Below the pieces are notes generated by a model. It had not been told where the DNA came from. It was given only the letters and a program-made list of their open reading frames with translations, and ran no database searches. A stretch of 64,000 nt of DNA from Polytrichum commune (taxonomy: Eukaryota; Streptophyta; Polytrichopsida; Polytrichales; Polytrichaceae): NCBI GenBank assembly GCA_950295325.1, contig OX485803.1, positions 16,180,001 through 16,244,000 of the forward strand. The letters are read 5' to 3'. Of this stretch, positions 1 to 9,769 are shown in pieces. The position numbers and the translations under genes are program-made. Every line of letters starts with the position of its first letter. Within the stretch, counting starts at the first letter, position 1.

Positions 1-56
1 ACACATAGAATGCACAGGTTGCTTCTATTACTCATGATGTTGGTGGTTTCTAACAG

Positions 57-474
57 GGGTGTCCAAGTGACCCTGCTGATCATGAGGTGGAACTGACCAC
101 TGCTCCTAGTGTTGATGACACCACCCACTGGGGCCAGCAGGTATGATAAATCTAGCTCTGGATCCTTCTTACTTTTATTTTATCAAGAATGTGTGATGAT
201 GGATCGTTCAATATATGATCTACATATTCAAGTTTGCTGGATTGTTGTTGAACACATGCGTTGCTTTGCACATCTGACAACCTTGTGATGTTCTATATAG
301 GTCTTCCTTCTACATCCTCCTGTCAGTATCCGTGATAATGAGATGTTGATTGGTGAATTGGACATCACACGGTCAAGAGAAAATCACCGACTAATGGATG
401 TGAAGATTTCACATTCTTTGGAAAAAGCTGGTGTGGCTACAGCACCAATCTTATCAACCTTCTCCATAGAATAG
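57..474 (+). CDS. Protein arginine N-methyltransferase, C-terminal exons (PRMT6-like), partial
   Basis: These are the last two coding exons of a gene that begins before the window: exon 57-140 (28 codons, phase 0) and exon 301-474 (57 codons plus TAG), joined by a GT-AG intron at 141-300. Bases 1-56 are the end of the preceding intron (AG at 55-56). The first exon ends in THWGQQ, the conserved 'THW loop' of type I arginine methyltransferases; the second is the beta-barrel tail with the SRENHR segment seen in plant PRMT6 proteins. Enzymes of this family transfer methyl groups from S-adenosylmethionine to arginines of histones and RNA-binding proteins. The methyltransferase core lies outside the window. 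The end (KAGVATAPILSTFSIE) does not resemble the usual PRMT6 tail, so the subfamily is inference; PRMT1-, 3- or 4-type proteins fit less well. Confidence 0.82.
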
Positions 475-1635
475 CTATATTCTGTTGTTAGACTGCCACA
501 AATTTGTGAAGTTGAATATTTGACTGTCACGGTGCTTATACTAATCCTGGGTAATGTTTCTGATCCACGAGCTTCCCTGTTATGTTTTGGCTCTATTCAT
601 CTCCTTCAAGGATTTGGTTATATACTTTAAGAAAACTTTACATCTGATATAATCTAATCCAGTGCTGAAATGAGGGATAAGAATCTCCGCAGATTTTCAG
701 TTACTATTTTGCAAGACTGAGATTTTTTGCTTTCCATGTAGTTATGTATGTGTACTCTCACTATTCTATAAATAGTTGTTCTTTTTGAGGTACATGGGTT
801 ACGTTTTGGTCATTTGTACATGTCAACCTAGCTTGGTCAGTCGGATATTAACTTGCATGAATATATCTTTGGTTTTCTGTCCAGAATTCATCTTTGATAA
901 TATTTTTATTGATTAGAATGCTATTTAAGATCCACCGTCCATTTACTTAATTCAAGAATCTAGCAACACCCCTAACAATATTCATTGTGCACAACCTTGA
1001 GCATGATGTCAGCATAAGAGGAATTTGACACTTTGAAAGTCCACTGCATTCAGAATTCAACTGGCCTGCTGAGTTTAATCTTGCTGAAGGTGAGATTGCT
1101 ACTTTCGTTTGACTAAGAAATGAGCATGCTACGAACTAGAGAAGAATCTAAACCTTGATGGTGATAGCTTGCTGAGTATATCTTGACAAGTCCCACAGCG
1201 TAAGCATTGAAGGGTTCTACAATGAGCATATTACAGGTGTATCTAACAGAAAGGTCCACACATAACAACTGCTTCATGAGATGTGGCATTGTTTCCACTT
1301 TTACATCATGTGACATGATTCTGAGCACTCGTAAATGCCATTTTATGAGCAAGGAGTCTCACACATTTAATGCTACCATACCCATCGTGATCACTGAGCT
1401 GAACAGAAGCATAGATTTGATATTTGTAGATGTGGACATGATAAGCACTGATGTCATTTGGAGAAAATCCAACTTATTACTCGACACAGTCCATGTTGGG
1501 ACCCCTTTAACCCCTAACTTCTTAAGCCCAATTTCTCTCGAATCTGCCCAGAAAATGTGACCTCAATTTCAGTGACCATAGGTGAAGAATCTAAGCTTTT
1601 TTGACAAATTCAACCCTATAGATGTTTGCAAGTTA
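475..1635. other. 3' flank of the PRMT-like gene; no gene recognised
   Basis: This is AT-rich sequence after the PRMT stop codon. The first few hundred bases probably hold the 3' UTR, but I see no decisive poly(A) signal. A 117-codon open frame at 1207-1560 (+) matches no family I know, has a long serine/threonine-rich stretch without domain features, and overlaps an open frame on the other strand. I do not call it a gene. Confidence 0.5.
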
Positions 1636-1960
1636 GGCCCTTGCCACACGAGAGGCAGAGGTTCCTCCAACATGGTACCTTGCCCAAGAAAAGTCTTCTT
1701 TTCCTCGATTTTCTCCTTATATTGTGGACTTCTGGGCACTAGTGCCTGGTAGTTGCGAACTACATTTATTGTGCCATGTCACTCTACTTTATTGCCAAGT
1801 AGATCCCGAAGCAAGATCCAAAGCAAAATCCAAAGCTAAAAAGTCATTGTTGCCACTCCCCATACTTCCTCTCATGTGGCAACCACTTGCTCATTTGAAC
1901 CAATGCTAGTCATCCAACTCACTACCGTTCATGCAAGCTTCCTCTCGTGTGGCAAGGGCC
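1636..1960. mobile_element. MITE-like element with perfect 20-bp terminal inverted repeats
   Basis: The left end GGCCCTTGCCACACGAGAGG (1636-1655) is repeated exactly in inverted orientation at 1941-1960. The element is 325 bp and has no coding capacity. TTA precedes the left end (1633-1635) and TTT follows the right end (1961-1963), which fits a mutated 3-bp TTA target duplication and GG-starting ends as in Tourist-like (PIF/Harbinger) MITEs. The superfamily is inferred from the ends alone. Confidence 0.65.
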
Positions 1961-1963
1961 TTT

Positions 1964-2498
1964 AGATGTGACTACTCATAGTCCAGATTTAAAACGAAGT
2001 CTTGTTATGGAGGAAATTGTAGTAGTGGTCTTGAGGGGGCAACAATCTAAGAACTTAAATTGGGGTTGGATTTTTTATTAAACCTATACTCAAATCATCT
2101 CCAAATGACAAAACGTTCCCTCAATCAAAAGAGGAGCAATATGCCTACTCAAATTAGCTCGCAAATCTTGAAACCTTTATTTCGTGCCACAACTTTGCAC
2201 CTTCCACATGGATATACACCCACCAACACATGTCTAATTAAAAATTCCAAAGATAGATGTTTAGGATATGTTTGAATGTCATGCAAATTCTCATATCAAT
2301 TGAGAATCATTTGCACACAAAGATCAATAAAAAAAAAAATGTTTAAGATATGCTAACCTAAACCATAGAGGTGACAAATGTGAAGCAATGTAGCGGTTCC
2401 ATTGTAAATCAATTGAGAACACACTCCCATGTTTGAATTAGTCCAAAAATAGCTCAATACTATGTAGTACCCAAACTTGGTGAAAAATGTATTATTCT
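1964..2498. other. AT-rich spacer, nothing recognised
   Basis: No exon, RNA gene or clear repeat was found. A 71-codon open frame at 2060-2275 has no recognisable features. Confidence 0.5.
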
Positions 2499-2920
2499 AT
2501 GTATACTCCTACATTAAGGCCAAACATGGAGCATACTCATGAGTGGATAGCTATCACTTCCTCGCACCATGTATACTCTTGCGTTTAGGCCAAACATGGA
2601 GCATCCAGATGAGTAGATAGCTATCACTTCCTTGCACCATGTATACTCCTACATTAAGGCCAAACATGAAGCATATAGATGAGTATATAGCTATCATTTC
2701 TTCACACCATGTATACTCATGCATAAAGGCCAAACATGGAGCATGCAGATGAGTAGATAGCTATCACTTCCTCGCACCATGTATACTCCTGCATTAAGGT
2801 CAAACATGATGCATATAGATGAGTATATAGCTATCACTTCTTCACACCATGTAAACTCATGCATAAAGGCCAAACATGGAGCATGCAGATGAGTAGATAG
2901 CTTACCACTTCTTCACACCA
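2499..2920. repeat. 70-bp satellite array, six copies
   Basis: Six units of 70 bp start at 2499, 2569, 2639, 2709, 2779 and 2849, each beginning with ATGTA(T/A)ACTC and carrying the landmark CAAACATG near its middle. Copies 3 and 5 share GCATATAGATGAGTATATAG, while copies 4 and 6 share GCATGCAGATGAGTAGATAG (copy 2 is one base off). The last half is therefore a 140-bp dimer repeated, meaning duplication happened at two scales. Confidence 0.92.
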
Positions 2921-3799
2921 TTGAGAAAATATATTCTCTGGCCAAAAACTCCAGGCATGCAGTGTGCACTTGTACTAAAGAAAAACGTGCATCGACCCAG
3001 TGTATCCAACTCCAAGCATTGCGGTCTTCTTGGTTTACCTTCAGGTCACATTCAGCAGATTCATATTTTGATGTAAATCTTTTGTGAGAATTTGTTCCAC
3101 GTATTTCCAGCACCAACTTGGATGTGTAGTCAGGCATTCACTTCGCAGTCTCCAAGCTCAGAGCAGTCCGGAGCAGACTTTGACATGCACAAAAATGCCT
3201 TACATGGGACTCACTTCCAGCATGGTCTCTGTAATTCCTTGAAAATTCATAATTCCCAAGGTCAAGAAATTTGCACCTCAATCCAGGCTCTGGAATATCT
3301 TTGGTAACCCTGGTTGAAAGAATCACTCATCCACTGCTTCATACCAGAAGACGATGAATTCAAATTCAAGCCCATGACACATGTATTGATTATTGAACTT
3401 GATTCTTGTCCTTCCAACTAAGAGCAACCCTGGATGCAAAAGTTTTGGATCACTTATGAGTTGTGAAGATGGCGAGAGTCGTTGAGACGATGTAGAAAGT
3501 GATGATTCCACACACATATTCTTCATCTACAATGGCAGCAAGAACTCATGAATACATTCCAAGTGCATCACACGAGTTCCAGAAATTCATCAGTAGCTTC
3601 TATTTGATCATGTTTGTTGGAGGCCCAACATCTTAAGAAAATGTGATCACCTCTGCTCGTGGCACACAAGATACGGCTCTAACATTTGGGAACTCGAAAA
3701 CCAGATGAAAGATCTCAATCCACAAGCACAACCCACCTTCTTAAAACATATGTCTCACATAATTTCACACGGATCGATAGTGATTGTTGAGAGCTAGGT
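2921..3799. other. Spacer between satellite and LINE relic
   Basis: No gene was recognised. Short overlapping frames on both strands (3092-3307, 2913-3137, 3138-3326, 3323-3526) look like chance. The upstream part of the neighbouring LINE relic may extend into the last few hundred bases, but I cannot prove it by eye. Confidence 0.4.
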
Positions 3800-6270
3800 G
3801 AAACTACTATATTGTGTTAACCTCTTGTCACTTGATCAATTCTTCACATATAGCTTGCAAAGCATATTGCATGATGATATGGCATAACAAACAATCTTTC
3901 TTGGAGCGCAAAGAAAAGAACCTGCATCTTCTGTTAAAAAGGGACCCAAAATTGTTCTCAAAGAGCTTTGAAGAACAATACAATTCAACCATTCCATTTA
4001 CGCCACAATAATTAGTATAATATTGCACAAATTTATACACAGCATGACAAAGTACCAATGATCATTTTATCCTGAATGCACAACTTCCAAGTGTTTTTAC
4101 AATGGGGTTAGTATGGGCCAATATAAAGGATTTAGCAAATACAAAGCAAGGTATAATCATAGGCTAAAACACGAGTTTCTAAAATGGCCAACAAATGATC
4201 TATGTGAGTCAATTATAAAACTATCCACTTTAGTGGCTGGAGAAGGATTCCCGGCTTCATGGACCACCAACATTATTTAATTGATTTTCAAATTTGGCAA
4301 AAGAGGCACCTTGGAAAACTACAAGACCACACTGCTAGGCACAATCTTTGGCAAGTTTCATGGCTCCATATTGAAGAAAGAAAATTAAATGATGGGCGGA
4401 AATAAAACGGTTTAGAACAAGAGGGCAAGCAAAATTTAGGGATGGTAGATCTATGTTGGACCACATTCTTCAATTACATACTTTAATTAAACAAGAAGTA
4501 TTTGCATGTTGATGTCTCTACACATGGTTTGTTGATTTCAAAACTTGGGGGGTTCACTCCCTCTTATATTTTGCATACACGTGCATTCAGGACCTATTTA
4601 TTGGGGGGGTTATTTACCTTGCAGAAAAGATTATAAGGTGATGGTATTTTACATGTAAACATGTTTCACTATTTTAAAATCCCCTAGTTTACATGTACAT
4701 TTTTTACAAAATTTATCTACAATGAATATATTGGACCCTATTTTTATCGCACGTTGTTCTACGATTTTTGCCAGTGAACCCCCCGAGTTTCAAAAAAGTT
4801 TTTGACACGGTTTTATGTGCCGAGCTTTGAGAACACCTCTAGCATTCAAGCATACCAATAATTCTATAACAAGTTGTAAAAACAATGTATATCATAGTCT
4901 TTGCAAAATTACAAATCAACATGGATACACATGGCCAAGTACTCTCCGACATTGGGGGTTCAATAAGGATGTCTCCCTTCCCCCACACTATTTGACTTGC
5001 ACATTGATGAACTTGAAACATATTTGGATGAGACAAATGGAGATTCTCCGTGTTTATTTAATACGATCCAATTGCCATTCGTCTGTATGTTGATAATTTT
5101 GTTTTTCTCTCTAAATCATGATAAAGCCTATAAAGACTTTTGAACAAACTATATGAGTTTTTCACTTCTTCTAGTCTTGGTGTCAATCCATCTAGGACAA
5201 GATCATGATCTTTGGCCGCAACAAAAGGGAATTGAACCCAAAAAAAATTACTTAGGTAAGGACTAAATTGAGATAACCCGTGAATATAAAGACCTCATGA
5301 TTGATTTCTACTGACATGGCCACTTTGAACCATCACGTAAAAGGCGAAGGATTGCAAATATGAAAGCCTTAATGGGCACGTTAAGGAAGGAAACAATACT
5401 TGGAGTCCCATGTTAGGAACTCAAATCTCATCTATTCAGGGCTTTGGTGCTCCCAAATTTCACATTTGACATTGAAATTTGGGGAGGTGACTTGAAAAAC
5501 TTACTGAAAGGTTTTTGAAAAGGATGTGAAGATGCACATGATGCCCCACATCAAAGTGCATCTTCGACTACTTATCATATTTTGTTGGTTGAATTTGGAG
5601 AACTTCTCATATAATTATATGCCCTCATAGCTTACTATGGACTCTCTACAATAGTTTGCCCACTTATTCTTTTTTTGGTTAATAAGTCAAGTAGCATCAC
5701 TCCCAACACCTTGCCAAACAAGGGGCTTACACTTGGCACAAATCAACAACCATCTAGAAGCCATCATGGGGTCTGTTTCACTGGGAAACCCATGCCAACC
5801 CAACATCAAAAATTACATTGGATAATATCAACGAGGCTTTCCTTGCGAAGGAGTGGAACTTTTTCCACCTCTTAGGGAAGAAACTAGATTACCACCACCT
5901 CAAGGATTTTCTCAAGTATGAAATTCAATTGTACTTGAAACAACCATCGACACCACCACAACTCAATATCATTGCTACTTACTGGACATTGAATCATAGA
6001 CTGGCCATCGAAATTGGACAATGGTCAACTACCCCTATCTCTAGAGATAATAGATTATGCCACTTTTGCTCTTGTAATGTAGTTGAAAATGAGGCACACT
6101 TTGTGTTGAAAAGTCCCCTATATGACTACATTAGAAATAAGTCTTAATCATTATTTGAGAAGGTAGTAGTAAGGAATCTCAGGTCTTCTTTCAATTAAAC
6201 CATCAAGTTGACATTAGCCTCCACCTCACAGAGGCTATCACACTATGCCACTTTAGAGAATTATGTGGTC
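3800..6270 (+). pseudogene. Decayed LINE (non-LTR retrotransposon) ORF2 with reverse transcriptase and zf-RVT regions
   Basis: The plus-strand frames give pieces of a LINE-type reverse transcriptase in the right order. About 3880-4010 has a lysine-rich linker (ERKEKNLHLLLKRD); about 4240-4540 has RT motifs (GFPASWTTN, a GTIFGK block, then FVDFK); about 4960-5040 has the SPTLFDL..IDELETYL block; about 5200-5500 has thumb-like sequence; and 5818-6147 encodes a 109-residue open end with RLAIEIG and CHFC...ENEAHF, like the RT-associated zinc-binding domain. Stop codons and frame changes throughout show it is dead, and the last zinc ligand position appears changed to serine (LKSPLY where ECPLY is usual). 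A 244-bp MITE interrupts it at 4544-4787. The 5' end, promoter and poly(A) tail were not located. Confidence 0.85.
4544..4787. mobile_element. hAT-like MITE nested in the LINE relic
   Basis: The ends are CTTGGGGGGTTCACT (left) and the inverted CTCGGGGGGTTCACT (right), flanked by a perfect 8-bp target-site duplication TTTCAAAA (4536-4543 and 4788-4795). An 8-bp duplication fits hAT-type transposition. Removing the element and one duplication joins FVDF to KKVFDT, a reverse-transcriptase motif of the host LINE, so the insertion is real and younger than the LINE. It has no coding capacity. A related element lies at 53616-53957. Confidence 0.92.
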
Positions 6271-7199
6271 TAACACCACCTTGATGCACTTTTAATCCTA
6301 TAAGCCTTTCGACTTCCTGGACTCTAAAATCAATTTCATTTCACCTTGGTGTTGTTTTTACATTCTAAATATGTTTTCCTTGAAAGAATGATAATAAATC
6401 CATCCTTGATCAAGTTACATTGGAATGTTTTTTGATTGGTTCATAACATCATCCAAGGGTCAAACAATATTCACTACACTAAATTATGTATTACTTATAA
6501 AATATGCGGTATGGAACTTTAGTAGCTACTTACAAGCGGGGGAAAACTCGATACAAAGAAAACATTGTCTACGCTTTTAAAGTGACTTTGATGAATTAGA
6601 AAACACTATATAATATGAAGAGAGAGAGAGAACGACTTGATTAAAAAAAGTCAATGATTATTTTGATGTTTCTTATTATACATCTCTACTCCCATGTCCT
6701 TTACGAATTAGAGGGAAAAATAAAGTACCTCTCTTTAGTGTCCTCTTTTGATTATAAGCCGTAACCATGTAGTATGTACCACTCCAATATAGGTGTCCAC
6801 TTGATAAAGAGTGACAACATGAGGTCCACATAAGTTAGGACTCGTGCCACCTTTATCTTACTTAATGTATGCGGACTCTATGTGGTTAATTTGCTTTATT
6901 GAATGGTTGTATTTGAGTGGTAAATTGCAAGGTTTGTGGTCAATAATGGACACTTAAAAGTATGTGGTACAATGAGGGCAATTTTATAGTAGAGTTTGAG
7001 AGCTCTTGACCCATGATATGCAAAATATGTGATTGATCGAGAAGCCAATGACAATCCAAGTTTACTTGACATTAGACCTCGAGGACCTAAGGTAACCACT
7101 TAAAACATATTTTATAGTCTACCAAATATTACGTCATGCTCATCAAAAAGAGGTGGACCTGATGCAAAATAAAGGGTCGTGGCAATCAATTATATTGCC
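6271..7199. other. Repeat-derived spacer
   Basis: No gene was recognised. A short GA microsatellite lies near 6620-6632. The stretch 6775-6805 (TACCACTCCAATATAGGTGT) is one end of a dispersed repeat family also seen near 9508, 36205 and 54366, and in reverse near 7930, 34845 and 52620. A plus-strand open frame is absent; minus-strand 6896-7099 has no features. Confidence 0.45.
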
Positions 7200-7430
7200 A
7201 TTGGCTCTTGAAAATATTACATTGCCGTGATGGGGATCCGAACCCAAGACCATGGGACAACTCAACTGAATCCTCCAAAGAGGCTCCCCATACCGCTCAC
7301 ACTCTTCGAGAGTGTGGGTCCACCTAATGCGAGGCCAAGCTCCATGCGAAGCTTCCCATTCCACACGGAATCGGAATCTCAAAATTTCAAAATGGGCCCT
7401 CGTTTCAAAAAGCGAGGCCCAACACTTCAC
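7200..7430 (-). repeat. tRNA-derived SINE-like fragment (minus strand)
   Basis: On the minus strand the sequence GGTTCGGATCC (plus 7234-7244) matches the pol III B box (GGTTCGANNCC) with one change, and GATTCAGTTGAG about 30 bases upstream resembles a weak A box. The region is more GC-rich than its surroundings and contains a short hairpin (CACACTCT/AGAGTGTG near 7300-7318). It does not fold into a complete tRNA by eye. SINE origin is inference; an old tRNA pseudogene is the alternative. Confidence 0.4.
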
Positions 7431-7904
7431 TTAGTAGTTGCAAAACCTTCATCTTATTAAGCTTCTTCTTTTAATACAATACAATACAATAAAATAAATA
7501 TTTTGTGTCTTTAAGCCGAATTACACCAATATGTGCAATTAGTTTGCCTCTTTACCCATGCAAATTACCTCTGGTCAAAAATTATGTCGCAAAAACTTAT
7601 AACTTAGTATATTCATCCACATACCAAACACAATGAAACCCAAAAACCCAAAAACCCCAAATTTTTGATGTTGTTACCATGGTAGTAATAATAAAAATAG
7701 TGAGGATTTTCAGTAGTAGCTCGGGGCAACCTAATTGCATGTGGCAACACAAATCTTTAAATTAATTATGAAAAGCCACACTTTTAGCTTTTCGCCTGTA
7801 TTTGTTAGGACACCAAACATGCAATTATTGCAAAATGATTGCCAACTTCAAACAAACATGCGCTATGATGAGATTGAATTGTATGCTCAATATCTAAACA
7901 CCAT

Positions 7905-8348
7905 TAACATAGATGCCTAATTCAATTAATTACACACGTTTGTTTGAGTGGTACATGGTCCGGTGTGACTCCAAGAAGGAATCCAAAAAGACATGTATTC
8001 AAAACATAGCCATTTTAGGCTCAACAATCAACATAATTGAGAGGACATATACAACCATGTAACGAACACGAGAACGCTTGCTTTTGATTATGAACAAGAT
8101 ACCTACTCATATGAGCTCCAAAAATTAAGAGGAAAGCGGCTATGGCCTCGACTTGCGTTTCTTAACCATCTCGTGTAGATCGTGCGTTCCATTTCTTAGG
8201 AGAAGCGGGCTTATCGGGATAACTAACCATTTGAGACCCATCTACTTTATAGGTTCAATAGTGAACACAAACAAGAGGGCCTATAACTAACCATTTGAGA
8301 CCTATCTACTTTATAGGTTCAATAGTGAACACAAACAAGAGGGCCTAT
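7905..8348. repeat. Dispersed repeat copy ending in a recent 64-bp tandem duplication
   Basis: About 7920-8220 shares a series of blocks (GAGTGGTACATGG, AAAAAGACATGT, ATGAGCTCCAAAA, GGCTATGGC, ACCATCT) in the same order with 34840-35115 and 52605-53090, so it is a copy of a dispersed element of unknown class. At its end, 8221-8284 and 8285-8348 are a head-to-tail 64-bp duplication differing at one base, which implies a very recent event. A 9-bp unit (AATGTAAAG) is repeated three times at about 8362-8388. Confidence 0.75.
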
Positions 8349-9769
8349 GTATGATTTGTTGAATGTAAAGAATGTAAAGAATGTAAAGCCTAAAAATGTA
8401 GCATAAAGCCTAGTAAGGTATGTGAGCCAAGGAATTCAAAAGACAACCTTCCCTCCTATATTCCTAAGGGGACTCAAGGGGCATTGAAACGAAACCCAAA
8501 ACCCTAGCAAAAATCCCAAGCCCAAACTCTTGACGCAACTTATTACATTCACGGTGACGATGCTCATGTCGCACACATTCCCTCTCGATCACACGCCAGG
8601 TCGATCACATTACGAGAAGCTTGTATTAATCAATTGCTCCTCACCGACCACGAATTCGCAGCGGTGTTTTGTTTGTTTGGAATCATGAAACAACCAGCAC
8701 ATGGATCGGCGTCATCATAAGTGCATTTGTTAGGGTTTGATGCTTCATTGTTGTAGGAAGAAGGAGGGAATCAATCCGCTACGTTGAGTGCAGATGGCTG
8801 TGCGGAGTGAGCTGAGCCAGTCTTGTGATTTCTTAAATGTGAAGGAGTGGGATTGCATTTATTGAGTTGTTGGTTTGCGGAGGAGCAGAGCAGAGCAGAG
8901 CAGGAGGAGGAGTCGCCATCGGTACCGGCAGGTATTGTGTTCGTGACGAAAAACATAGGGGTTCTCTATTCGAGAGATGAGTGGGAGAGGGCTATGTGGA
9001 ATCACGTGCGCGGTCATGTGATTGCTGAAATGCGGAGTTAGTGGTAGTGCATTCGAGCTGCAGAGGATTATCATGGCAGATTTAGCATCATTGGTAGAGA
9101 CAGGTAATCTGTTTGGAATGGAGAATCTTCCGCAGGTATTTGCAGAGAAACATTGGAGATGGTCTCTGCAGGGTTGTTTTTCTGTAAAGAATGCGGACTA
9201 TCCAGGTGGAAGGTCCCTCGGGGGTTTGTAGAAGTATTCTGAACCTTTGGGGTTCATATCAATGACTGTTGATTCCCATTGGGAATAGGACGGAAGGTTG
9301 TATTTGGAATGCCTTTGGGTTGGGCTTACATCTTTATGCTACATCTTAAAGTGAAGATTCTCTAAATTATCTTTAAATTATCACATAGGCCCTCCCCATT
9401 GTGTTCACTGTTGAACCTGAAGTGTTGTCTATACTTTGAGCACATAATTCAATCTCATTGTAACACGCATCTTTTTGGTATCCATTCTTGACTAAGCCTT
9501 GCTGTATACCACTCACTCAAATATAGGTGTCTGCTTAAGATGAATGGCAATCATGAAGTGCCCGCAATAGAGCCACATACTTTATATTGCAAGGCTAGTA
9601 GCTCATAGAAGTTTGTACAAGGTTTTGTGGAAGTCCCTCAGGGTTTAGTAGCAGTTCAACAAATACTTGGAGCTCAAAACGGGCTGCAGCAGCTCATTTC
9701 GATTGGCACTTGAGTATTTATCGCACTTGGGTTGGTAAACTGCACAGGGAAATAAAAGGAGCCGGCAGA
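8349..9769. promoter_or_regulatory. Upstream region of APC7 (promoter and probable 5' UTR)
   Basis: This stretch lies directly upstream of the APC7 start codon. It holds an AAACCCTA telo-box-like motif at about 8499-8506, which is common in promoters of plant cell-cycle and translation genes; a (GAGCA)n microsatellite at about 8881-8902; and possible 5' splice sites (CAG/GTAATC near 9104) that would allow a 5'-UTR intron. About 9450-9590 is a copy of a dispersed repeat also at 54290-54400. The transcription start cannot be placed by eye. Confidence 0.45.

Noticed and set aside
1207-1560. 117-codon frame downstream of the PRMT-like gene
   Set aside because: No recognisable family, no splice context, overlapped by an antisense frame, and next to a transposon.
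2499-2920. CRISPR-like array of regular repeats
   Set aside because: Units are contiguous 70-bp copies without unique spacers, in a plant genome.
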